Below, in pieces: positions 46,413 to 53,583 of a stretch of DNA of 64,000 bases (position 1 is its first letter; each line of letters begins with the position of its first letter). The stretch comes from Umezawaea sp049997955. Its GTDB lineage: Bacteria > Actinomycetota > Actinomycetes > Mycobacteriales > Pseudonocardiaceae. The stretch spans positions 124,001 through 188,000 of the forward strand of contig JAEBDY010000005.1 of NCBI GenBank assembly GCA_049997955.1, in the 5' to 3' direction. The notes below the pieces were generated by a model. That model had not been told where the DNA came from. It saw only the letters and a list, made by a program, of their open reading frames with translations, and ran no database searches. The position numbers and the translations under genes are program-made.

Positions 46413-47130
46413 AGCCCGCGCCCCGCATCGTGTGGATCATCGGCTCGTGGCCCGCGTCGATCTTCTTGCGCAGGTACGAGATGTAGAGCTCCACGATGTT
46501 CGCCTGGCCGCCGAAGTCGTAGCTCCACACCCGGTCCAGGATCTGCGCCTTGCTCAGCACCCGCTTGGGGTTGCGCATCAGGTACCGCAGCAGCTCGAAC
46601 TCGGTCGCGGTCAGGTCGATCGACCGGCCCGCGCGGTGCACCTCGCGCGTGTCCTCGTCCAGCCGCAGGTCGCCGACCACCAGCTCCGCGCCCGCCGTCG
46701 CCTCGGTCACGCCGGTGCGGCGCATCAGCGCGCGCAGCCGCAGCACGACCTCCTCCAGGCTGAACGGCTTCGTCACGTAGTCGTCGCCACCCGCCGTGAG
46801 CCCGGCGATGCGGTCCTCCACGGCGTCCTTCGCGGTCAGGAACAGCACGGGCAGGGTCGGCTGCTCGGCCCGCAGCCTGCGCAGCACCTCCAGCCCGTCG
46901 AAGTCGGGCAGCATGACATCCAGCACGACGGCGTCCGGCCGGAACTCCCGCGCGGTGCGCACGGCCGAGGCGCCGTCCAGCGCGGTGCGGACCTCCCAGG
47001 TCTCCATCCGCAGCGCCATCGACATCAACTCGGCCAGGGTGGACTCGTCGTCCACCACCAGCACCCGCACCGCCTGCCCGTCCGGACGGCGGAGTTCGTC
47101 GTGCTTCTTGCCGGTGGTCACTGCGCGCAT
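46390..47130 (-). CDS. OmpR-family response regulator
   Basis: 246-residue regulator. Receiver domain with phospho-Asp near residue 69 (DAVVLDVMLPDFDG) and conserved Lys (VTKPFSLEEV); C-terminal winged helix (TATEFELLRYLMRNPKRVLSKAQILDRVW...YISYLRKKID, RGAGYVLKP). PhoP/MprA/TcrA type. ATG 47130 with GAGGAC upstream gives an 18-residue tail before the receiver. Promoter repeats 32 nt upstream suggest autoregulation. Confidence 0.95.
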   Translation of the reverse strand: MRAVTTGKKHDELRRPDGQAVRVLVVDDESTLAELMSMALRMETWEVRTALDGASAVRTAREFRPDAVVLDVMLPDFDGLEVLRRLRAEQPTLPVLFLTAKDAVEDRIAGLTAGGDDYVTKPFSLEEVVLRLRALMRRTGVTEATAGAELVVGDLRLDEDTREVHRAGRSIDLTATEFELLRYLMRNPKRVLSKAQILDRVWSYDFGGQANIVELYISYLRKKIDAGHEPMIHTMRGAGYVLKPAP

Positions 47131-47162
47131 GTCCTCATGGTTCGCGGAGGCCTTTGGCCGGT

Positions 47163-47190
47163 GCTGTGCGAATCCTGTGTACCACCTGTG
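47163..47190 (-). promoter_or_regulatory. 11-bp direct-repeat array before the two-component operon
   Basis: GCTGTG (47163), CCTGTG (47174) and CCTGTG (47185) on the plus strand, exactly 11 bp apart; in gene direction CACAGG-N5-CACAGG-N5-CACAGC. As 7-mers with 4-bp gaps this is the layout of mycobacterial PhoP boxes. Begins 32 nt before the response regulator ATG. Confidence 0.7.
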
Positions 47191-47207
47191 AACAGGACCG
47201 GCAGGCC

Positions 47208-47245
47208 CACAGCGGTCGCCCATCCGGCGCACAGCGCACGCACAG
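47208..47245 (+). promoter_or_regulatory. Opposite-facing repeat array before the DUF5666 gene
   Basis: CACAG at 47208, 47230 and 47241 on the plus strand, all in one 11-bp register; the slot at 47219 is degenerate (CCCAT). In gene direction this is the same motif and orientation as the arrays of the two-component and glycosylation operons. It lies 67 nt before the ATG of the Gly/Met-rich protein. Confidence 0.6.
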
Positions 47246-47311
47246 GCTCAGGGGTGACCGTGGTCTCCACAGGGGGCGAACGCCCTCCGGAGGACCGCAG
47301 GAGGAACGACG

Positions 47312-47971
47312 ATGAGCACCGACCAGAACACTCCGGCGGAGCAGCCGGGTTCGGCCGTGCCACCGCAGGCCGCGCCGCCGCGGGAACCGGCCTGGGGCGC
47401 TGAGCAACCGCAGGGCTCCGGGGTCTCGTGGTCCGGCCGCAAGACCGTCGCCGCCGTCGCCATCGCGGTGGGCATCGCCGCGGCGGGCGGCACGGCCATC
47501 TACGCCGCCAACGGCGCCGTCGGCGCGACCGGGCCGGGTCCCGGTGGCATGGGAGGTCCCGGCGGCTACGGCCGCATGGGGGGCCCCGGCATGAACGGCG
47601 GCATGAGCGGTGGCGTCGGCGGCTTCGGCACGACCCTGCACGGCGAGTTCCAGGTGGGCACCGTGACCGAGGTGTCCAGCTCGTCCATCGGGGTCAAGAG
47701 CACCGACGGCTACACGAAGACGTACACGATCGACAGCAGCACCGTCGTCGGCGGCGGGGGCGGCCCGAACCAGCAGACCAAGGGCGACCTGGGCAGCATC
47801 GCCAACGGCGACACCATCACCGTCATCGGCGAGACCACCGACGGCGGGACCACGGCCAAGTCGATCGTCGAGCGCGTGACGTTCGAGCGGGGCCAGCAGC
47901 CCGACGGCCGGCAGCCGGGCGTGGAACCGCGCCGTGAGGACCAGGGCAGTGGTCAACCGCCGACCTCTTGA
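47312..47971 (+). CDS. Gly/Met-rich membrane-anchored DUF5666 protein
   Basis: 219-residue protein with ribosome site GGAGGAACG. A cytoplasmic Pro/Ala tail (1-48) and one membrane segment (TVAAVAIAVGIAAAGGTAIYA, about 49-70) precede an extracytoplasmic Gly/Met-rich stretch (GGMGGPGGYGRMGGPG..., about 78-108). A DUF5666-like beta domain follows (EFQVGTVTEVSSSSIGVKS...GDTITVIGETTDGG). The Gly/Met tract resembles those of the two GT-C proteins. It diverges from the two-component system and has its own repeat array; a surface protein controlled by that system. Confidence 0.85.
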   Translation: MSTDQNTPAEQPGSAVPPQAAPPREPAWGAEQPQGSGVSWSGRKTVAAVAIAVGIAAAGGTAIYAANGAVGATGPGPGGMGGPGGYGRMGGPGMNGGMSGGVGGFGTTLHGEFQVGTVTEVSSSSIGVKSTDGYTKTYTIDSSTVVGGGGGPNQQTKGDLGSIANGDTITVIGETTDGGTTAKSIVERVTFERGQQPDGRQPGVEPRREDQGSGQPPTS

Positions 47972-48356
47972 CCGGGGCGCCTCCGCCGCGGCGCCCGAAC
48001 TCGGCAGGCTGATAGCCGTGCTGTTCGAGGCCAGGACGCCCCTGTGGCGCTCACTGGCCGCGAGCGTGACCGTCGACCGCCCGGTGGTCGTGTGCGACGC
48101 GGTGAGCCCCGAGCAGATCGTGGTGCTCACCGCGTCGCCCGACCTCGTGCTCGACGGCCTGCTGACGGTGGCCCGCGCCGTCGGCGCCCACCGCGCGTAC
48201 CTGCGCACCCCGCACGGCATCGGCTCCGTCGCCGTCCGCCGCGCGCTGTCCCGCCGCGGCGACGCCGTTCGGGTCGTCGTGGACCGGCACGAGCGGCGCG
48301 GCGACATCGTCCACGACGCCGCGGAGTTCGTGCGGCTCGCTCAGCTGGTCAACTGA
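47934..48356 (+). CDS. Short NuoF-like protein
   Basis: Up to 140 residues; the start is uncertain (GTG 47934 overlaps the DUF5666 gene, GTG 47949 and 48018 are alternatives). The segment PVVVCDAV...VVLTASPDLVLDGLLTVARAVGAHRAYLRTPHG matches the FMN-domain core of NuoF-like proteins found beside actinobacterial ferric-reductase genes, which in full are over 400 residues. Here the NADH/Fe-S parts are absent and the usual EGEP loop is replaced by VSPEQ. Either a truncated relic or a stand-alone domain. Ends inside the convergent XRE gene. Confidence 0.6.
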   Translation: MRTRAVVNRRPLDRGASAAAPELGRLIAVLFEARTPLWRSLAASVTVDRPVVVCDAVSPEQIVVLTASPDLVLDGLLTVARAVGAHRAYLRTPHGIGSVAVRRALSRRGDAVRVVVDRHERRGDIVHDAAEFVRLAQLVN

Positions 48357-49180
48357 GTGGGCCGAGCAGAGGAGGCGGTCCAGCTCGCCAGCACGGCGAG
48401 CTTGTCCGCCGTCGCCGAGCCCGCCACCGGGATGTAGGTCAGCAGCTGCTGCCCGGTGCCACCGGGCAGCGCGAACGTCTGCCACTCGACCTCCAGCTCG
48501 CCCACCAGGTCGTGGTTCATCAGCTTGCGGCCCGCCACCTTCTCCTTCACGTCGTGCCGCGCCCACAGGCGCCGGAACACCTCGTTCTTGATGGACAGCT
48601 CGCCGACCAGCGACGCCAGCTCGCGGTCGTCCGGCCACCTGCCCGCCTCCAGCCGCAGGTAGGCGACCGTCTCGGCGGCCACCTCGTCCCACTGCGGGTA
48701 GAAGAGGTGCGCGGTGGGGTTCAGGAACGTCTGGCGGGCCATGTTCCGCTCGGGCTCCGGGTGCCCGGAGAACCCGCACACCGCGTCCGCCAGCCGGTTG
48801 AAGGCCAGCACGTCCAGGCGGATGCCCAGCACCACGGCGGGCACCGAGTCCATCAGGTCGATCAGCCGCTGGACGGACGGCCGCACCCGGCTCGGGCTCC
48901 CCCCGCCGTCGGCGGGCCGCACCAGGTTCCCCAGGTGCGCGCGCTCGACGTCGGACAGGCGCAGCGCGCGACCGACGGCGTCCAGCACCGAGTCCGACAC
49001 CCCGGCCGTGCGGCCCTGCTCCAGGCGCACGTAGTACTCGACGCTCACGCCCGCGAGGCTCGCGACCTCGTCGCGCCGCAGCCCCGGCACGCGGCGGCGG
49101 AGCCCGGTCGGCAGGCCGACGTCGTTCGGTTTGATGCGGGCGCGGCGGGAGCGGAGGAACTCCCCGAGTTCGCGGCTCAT
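48341..49180 (-). CDS. XRE regulator with MmyB-like ligand domain
   Basis: 279-residue regulator: N-terminal helix-turn-helix (LGEFLRSRRARIKP...RRDEVASLAGVSVEYYVRLEQGR) and C-terminal MmyB-like PAS-type domain (PAVVLGIRLDVLAFNRLADAV...NMARQTFLNPTAHLFYPQWDEVA), which in this family binds fatty-acid-like ligands. ATG 49180 chosen. It diverges by 95 bp from an SDR gene, the standard arrangement in which it represses the dehydrogenase. Confidence 0.93.
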   Translation of the reverse strand: MSRELGEFLRSRRARIKPNDVGLPTGLRRRVPGLRRDEVASLAGVSVEYYVRLEQGRTAGVSDSVLDAVGRALRLSDVERAHLGNLVRPADGGGSPSRVRPSVQRLIDLMDSVPAVVLGIRLDVLAFNRLADAVCGFSGHPEPERNMARQTFLNPTAHLFYPQWDEVAAETVAYLRLEAGRWPDDRELASLVGELSIKNEVFRRLWARHDVKEKVAGRKLMNHDLVGELEVEWQTFALPGGTGQQLLTYIPVAGSATADKLAVLASWTASSARPTQLTS

Positions 49181-49275
49181 GTGGACAGTCTGCACGTTCG
49201 CGGGCGTCGAAGGGTGGCTCTGCCCGTACCACCCTCGGGCGGGCCTCCCTCGGAGGCGTCCGCGCTGCCAGTTTC

Positions 49276-50046
49276 ATGGACATGACCAACTACGACACCC
49301 TCACCGACCGCACCGCCGTCGTCACCGGGGCCTCCAGCGGCATCGGCGCGACCACGGCCCGCGCACTGGCCGCCGGTGGCGCGAAGGTCGCCCTGTTCGC
49401 CCGGCGCGGCGACAAGCTCGCCGACGTGGTCGCCAAGATCGTCGCGGACGGCGGGCGCGCCATCGCCGTCGAGGTCGACGTGACCTCGGCGGAGTCCGTC
49501 GCCGCGGGCGGCGCCGCCGTGCGGGAGGCCTTCGGCCGGGTCGACCTGGTGGTGAACAACGCGGGCGTGATGCTCGCGGCCCCGATCTCCGACGTCCGCA
49601 CCGACCACTGGACGCGGATGATCGATCTCAACCTCACCGGCGCGCTGCGCGTGATCGGCGAGTTCACCCCGGACCTGCTGGCCGCCGCCGCCGAGGGCGG
49701 CACCGCCGACCTGATCGACATCTCCTCGGTCGCCGCGCACGGGAACTACCCCGACTACGCCGTGTACTGCGCCACCAAGGCCGCCGTCACGCACCTGTCC
49801 GCGAACCTGCGCGGCGAGTTCGGGCCCAAGGACGTGCGGGTCACCAACATCGAACCGGGACTGGTCGAGTCCGAGCTGGTCAGCCACCTCGACGACGACC
49901 AGGCGGCGGGCATCGGCGCGTGGGTCGACTCCGTGGGCGGCGCGCTGTCGTCCGAGGAGCTGGCCGACGTGGTCGCGTACGCGGCGAGCCGGGCGCGGCA
50001 CGTCAACCTGCGGCAGATCGTCGTGATGCCCACCCGCCAGCTCTAG
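49276..50046 (+). CDS. Short-chain dehydrogenase/reductase
   Basis: 256-residue classical SDR: cofactor motif TGASSGIG, NNAG, catalytic Ser in DISSVAAHG and YxxxK as YCATK. The basic residues after the second strand (FARRGDK) suggest NADP(H). ATG 49276 or 49282 possible. Probably controlled by the divergent MmyB-like regulator; substrate unknown. Confidence 0.93.
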   Translation: MDMTNYDTLTDRTAVVTGASSGIGATTARALAAGGAKVALFARRGDKLADVVAKIVADGGRAIAVEVDVTSAESVAAGGAAVREAFGRVDLVVNNAGVMLAAPISDVRTDHWTRMIDLNLTGALRVIGEFTPDLLAAAAEGGTADLIDISSVAAHGNYPDYAVYCATKAAVTHLSANLRGEFGPKDVRVTNIEPGLVESELVSHLDDDQAAGIGAWVDSVGGALSSEELADVVAYAASRARHVNLRQIVVMPTRQL

Positions 50047-50108
50047 GCGGTGACCGCGGTGAACCGCCCTGAGCGGCGCGAAACCCGGCAGGGGCCGGTG
50101 GTCACGCC

Positions 50109-50960
50109 CTAGAAGCGGCCCGCGAACAGCAGTTCGGCGATCTCGGAGTCGGTGTCCCTGCCCTCCTGGTACCCACCCTGGCGGCGGAGGTCGTTCATCA
50201 CCGCCAGGGTGTACCGCTCGCCGGGCCCGACGAAGCCGACGGTGTTCACCACCCAGCCCGTGTCCTCCTCCGACCAGCCGTCCTTGGTGCCCGGCGCGGC
50301 GGCGGGGCCCGCGCCCCAGACGCCCCACTGCTGCTCGGGGCCGACGTCGCGCATCTCCCCGACCAGCATGGCGCGGTCCGCGTCGGGCAGCTCGCCCAGC
50401 ACGTGGCTCATCAGCCGGTCGAGGTCCTCGGCCGTGCACTTCTGGAAACCCCAGTACGGGAACGTGTCGGAGTAGCCCTCCTGCGGCGCCAGCGACGTCA
50501 GGCCGTAGGACGCGAACGACTCGTTGAACGCCCGGTGGTCCTCGCCGGAGTACCGGTGCCACAGCGTGTCGGCCGCCTTGTCGTCCGAGCTGTGCAGCAT
50601 GGCCCTGACGAGGCCGCGGTCGTCGTCGGTCAGCGAGATCGCGCCGTCGTGGTCGCGGCGGAGCAGGTCGACGACCATGGCCAGCTTGATCGTCGAGGCG
50701 GTCCACACCAGGTCGGCGGAGTGGTCGTTGTGCCACACGGCGCCGGTCTCGCGGTCGCGCACCACGATGCCGACCGTGCCCGGCCTGGTCTTCACGTAGT
50801 CCTCCACCCGTGCGAACCGGCTCTGGAAGTCGCAGTCGAAGCCGGTGTCCGGGCAGACCGCCGCGGTCGTGGCATCCGTCGGGGCGGAGGCCGCCGGGGA
50901 GCCGCAGGCCTGGAGCGCGAGCACGGCCACGAGCAGGACCGGCAGGGAGCGTCGGGGCAT
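50109..50960 (-). CDS. Beta-lactamase-like serine hydrolase lipoprotein
   Basis: 283-residue lipoprotein (lipobox LALQACGS) with a class A beta-lactamase/DD-peptidase fold: SxxK as ASTIK, an SDD in MLHSSDDKA in place of SDN, and a GTKDGWS box in place of KTG. Probably a cell-wall peptidase rather than a true beta-lactamase since no Glu166-type omega-loop motif is evident. Confidence 0.85.
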   Translation of the reverse strand: MPRRSLPVLLVAVLALQACGSPAASAPTDATTAAVCPDTGFDCDFQSRFARVEDYVKTRPGTVGIVVRDRETGAVWHNDHSADLVWTASTIKLAMVVDLLRRDHDGAISLTDDDRGLVRAMLHSSDDKAADTLWHRYSGEDHRAFNESFASYGLTSLAPQEGYSDTFPYWGFQKCTAEDLDRLMSHVLGELPDADRAMLVGEMRDVGPEQQWGVWGAGPAAAPGTKDGWSEEDTGWVVNTVGFVGPGERYTLAVMNDLRRQGGYQEGRDTDSEIAELLFAGRF

Positions 50961-51006
50961 GGCGGCAGGCTAGTCCGCATCCGCCCGGTGAGCCGGGGAG
51001 CGCGGC

Positions 51007-51165
51007 GAGCACCGCACGCTGCTGCTGGACGCGGGCGACACGATCCAGGGCACCCCGCTGGCGTACTTACTACGCCAGGGTGGAGCCGATCACCCGCCGC
51101 CGCGTGCACCCGATGGCCGCCGCGATGAACGCGATCGGCCTACGCCGCCGCGCTGGGCAACCACG
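51007..51165 (+). pseudogene. Remnant of a secreted 5'-nucleotidase / cyclic phosphodiesterase
   Basis: Pieces of one metallophosphatase domain occur in shifting plus-strand frames: RTLLLDAGDTIQGTPLAY, then after a frame change YYARVEPI and HPMAAAMNAIG, then after another change YAAALGNHGI. Together they match the LLDAGDTIQGTPLA...HPMAAAMNAIGYDAAALGNHEF core of CpdB/UshA-type enzymes. Only about 55 residues survive, with at least two frameshifts and no start, stop or metal site set. A decayed gene between the lipoprotein and methyltransferase genes. Confidence 0.8.
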
Positions 51166-51193
51166 GCATCCCGCGTCCTCGTCGGCCACGCGG

Positions 51194-51793
51194 TCAGCCG
51201 CGCCTGATCGCGATGACGATGTCGGCCACGGTCGCGGTCCGCCCGTCCGGGCCGGTCGCCTCGCGGGTGGGCGCGCCGAGCCGTTCGGTCCGCCACGACG
51301 TCGGGTCCAGGCCGATCTCGGCCAGCGCCTCCTCCGGGGTGGGGAACACGGCGTCCTGGTCCCACGACCACGGGGCCGCGGAACCGTGCTCCACCACCAG
51401 CAGGAGACCGCCCGGCGCCACCGCCGCCGCGGCCTTGCGCAGCACGTCCGCGCGCGGGAACTCCACCGGTGACTGGAGGTACTGCGCGGACACCAGGTCG
51501 AACGTGCCCTCCGGGAAGGTTCGCGCCAGGTCGTGGTGCTGGAAGTCCACCTCCACGCCCGCGTCCGCCGCGTGCGCCGAGGCCCGTGCCAACGCGGTGG
51601 GGGAGACGTCGGCCGCGGTGACCCGCCAGCCCCGTGCGGCGAGCCAGACCGCGTCCGCTCCCTCGGAGCAGCCGAGGTCCAGCGCGGATCCGGGCGGCAG
51701 CGACTCGACCACGTCGACCAGCACCGCGTTCGGCCGCCCGGCCCACACGCTCGCGCGGGCCCGGTAGTGGGCGTCCCAGAACTCCTCGCTCAT
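51194..51793 (-). CDS. Class I SAM-dependent methyltransferase
   Basis: 199-residue methyltransferase of the TehB/thiol-methyltransferase-like type: WDAHYRARASVWAG at the start, SAM loop ALDLGCSEGADAVWLA, TAADVSPTALARA and FDLVSAQYLQ. ATG overlaps the stop of the upstream oxidoreductase gene (ATGA), so they are coupled; this pair is commonly co-encoded in actinomycetes. Substrate unknown. Confidence 0.92.
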   Translation of the reverse strand: MSEEFWDAHYRARASVWAGRPNAVLVDVVESLPPGSALDLGCSEGADAVWLAARGWRVTAADVSPTALARASAHAADAGVEVDFQHHDLARTFPEGTFDLVSAQYLQSPVEFPRADVLRKAAAAVAPGGLLLVVEHGSAAPWSWDQDAVFPTPEEALAEIGLDPTSWRTERLGAPTREATGPDGRTATVADIVIAIRRG

Positions 51794-52752
51794 CGCGCAC
51801 CCGCCCGGAGGGCGGCCACGGCGGTGGCGGTCTCCTCGGCGATCAGGTCGGCGTTCACGGCCGCCGCGGCCATCACGCCCGCCGCGGCGGCGCCGATCAC
51901 CTGGGCCCGCGGATCGGTCACGTTGCCCGCGACCCACACGCCGGGGACCTCCGTGGCGCCACCGGGGTCCGCGACGACCTGCTCGCCGAGGACGTGACCG
52001 CCCATCTCGAACTCGCTCGCCTTCAAACCCAGGCCCGCCAACACCTCCGCCCGCGCCGCCATGCGCGGCATGACGACGAGGGCCTGGCGCTCGACGACGT
52101 CGCCGGAGACCAGCCGCACGCCGGTGACGCGGTCGTCCGAGACGACCAGCGCCGCCACCTCGCCCTCCACCACGGCGATCCCGCGGGCCGCGAGCTGTTC
52201 GGCCTGCTCGTCGGAGAGCTCGGGCGCGGTGTGCCGGAACAGCACGACGTCCTCGCTCAGCTGCCGGAACAGCATCGCGCTGTGCACGGCCATCGGGCCG
52301 GTGGCGAGGATGCCGATCGGCTGGTCCCGCACCTCCCACCCGTGGCAGTAGGGGCAGTGGATCACGTCACGACCCCAGCGCTCGGCCACGCCGTCGACGT
52401 CGGGCAGCTCGTCCACCAGCCCGGTCGCGACGAGCAGCCGCCGCGCCCGCAGCGACTCACCGCCCTCGACGGCGACGACGAACCCGCCGTCGCCGTTCTC
52501 CACGCGGGTCACCACGCCGTCCACGACCCGCGCCCCGTACCCCTCCGCCTCGGCCCGACCGATCGCGACCAGCTCGGAGGGCTTGATCCCGTCGCGCGTC
52601 AGGAACCCGTGCACCCCGGCGGCGGGGGCGTTGCGCGGCGTCCCGGCGTCGACCACGACCACCGACCGCCGAGCGCGCCCCAGCGTCACGGCCGCGCTCA
52701 GGCCCGCCGCGCCACCGCCGATCACCACTACGTCCACCACGTTCTCGCTCAT
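51790..52752 (-). CDS. Thioredoxin-reductase-like FAD oxidoreductase
   Basis: 320-residue two-dinucleotide-domain flavoenzyme: FAD motif VVVIGGGAAGLSAA, redox pair CPYC (in VIHCPYCHGWE), a degenerate second nucleotide motif (GILATGPMAVHSAMLF) and the C-terminal GVWVAGNVTDPRAQVIGAAAAG FAD motif. Because the second GxGxxG is imperfect, NADPH use is uncertain. ATG 52752. Divergent XRE-cupin gene with a palindromic operator between. Confidence 0.92.
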   Translation of the reverse strand: MSENVVDVVVIGGGAAGLSAAVTLGRARRSVVVVDAGTPRNAPAAGVHGFLTRDGIKPSELVAIGRAEAEGYGARVVDGVVTRVENGDGGFVVAVEGGESLRARRLLVATGLVDELPDVDGVAERWGRDVIHCPYCHGWEVRDQPIGILATGPMAVHSAMLFRQLSEDVVLFRHTAPELSDEQAEQLAARGIAVVEGEVAALVVSDDRVTGVRLVSGDVVERQALVVMPRMAARAEVLAGLGLKASEFEMGGHVLGEQVVADPGGATEVPGVWVAGNVTDPRAQVIGAAAAGVMAAAAVNADLIAEETATAVAALRAGAR

Positions 52753-52793
52753 GGCCCCAAGATGCCCGCTGCCCGGAGATTCACGCAAAGTTA

Positions 52794-52810
52794 TTTGCCA
52801 ATGTGGCAAA
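52794..52810. promoter_or_regulatory. Palindromic operator TTTGCCA-atg-TGGCAAA
   Basis: Perfect 7-bp inverted repeat with a 3-bp centre in the 67-bp gap between the thioredoxin-reductase-like gene and the XRE-cupin gene, 9 bp before the latter's start. Likely binding site of the XRE-cupin protein controlling both genes. Confidence 0.75.
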
Positions 52811-52819
52811 CTGGAGGAT

Positions 52820-53398
52820 GTGGACGACGAACTGAACACCGTGCTCAACGCGGTCGGCCCGCGGCTGAAGGCGTTGCGCAAGCAGCGCGAGACCACCCTG
52901 GCCGACCTGTCCGAGTCGACCGGCATCTCGGTCTCCACGCTGTCCCGCCTGGAGTCGGGGCAGCGACGCCCCACCCTCGAACTCCTGCTGCCGCTGGCGA
53001 AGGCCTACGGCGTGCAGATGGACGAGCTGGTGGGCGCCCCGCCCACGGGCGACCCGAGGATCCACCTGCGACCGGTCCAGCGGGGCCGCATGACCATGGT
53101 CCCGCTGACCCGCCGCGCGGGTGGCGTGCAGGCCTACAAGCTCCTCATCCCGCAGCAGTCGAACGAGGTCCCCGACCAGAAGACCCACGAGGGCTACGAG
53201 TGGATCTACGTCCTGAGCGGCCGCCTGCGCCTGCTCCTCGGCGACCAGGACCTGGTCCTCGCGCCGGGCGAGGCCGCGGAGTTCGACACCCGCGTCCCCC
53301 ACTGGTTCGGCAGCGCGGGCACCACGCCGGTGGAGGTCCTCAGCCTGTTCGGCAGGCAGGGGGAACGGGCGCACCTGCGGGCCAGGTCCGGGGGCTAG
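52820..53398 (+). CDS. XRE-cupin transcriptional regulator
   Basis: 192 residues from GTG 52820: helix-turn-helix (RLKALRKQRETTLADLSESTGISVSTLSRLESGQRRP) at about 14-68 and a C-terminal cupin (HEGYEWIYVLSGRLRLLLGDQDLVLAPGEAAEFDTRVPHWFG) at about 110-185. GGAGGA lies only 1-2 nt from the GTG, so the start may be used leaderlessly or GTG 52841 may be the real one. Presumed regulator of the divergent redox/methyltransferase pair. Confidence 0.9.
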   Translation: MDDELNTVLNAVGPRLKALRKQRETTLADLSESTGISVSTLSRLESGQRRPTLELLLPLAKAYGVQMDELVGAPPTGDPRIHLRPVQRGRMTMVPLTRRAGGVQAYKLLIPQQSNEVPDQKTHEGYEWIYVLSGRLRLLLGDQDLVLAPGEAAEFDTRVPHWFGSAGTTPVEVLSLFGRQGERAHLRARSGG

Positions 53399-53583
53399 AC
53401 CACCACCCGCTCGCCGCGGCGGAGCGGCGGTGCCCTCGGCACGGCTCCACCGACCCCGCCCGGCACTGTTGATCATCAACCTGGCTGATTCCTGTCACCT
53501 CGACGGGTGAATTCCCGGCCGCTTCCTGCGCTTTCACCACCAGCGGTTCGCTATCCGCCACCGCCATCGGGTACTAACGCCCG

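Noticed and set aside
50109..50960. True class A beta-lactamase
   Set aside because: SxxK is present but no Glu166-type omega loop is visible and the KTG box is altered; a wall peptidase-like role is safer.
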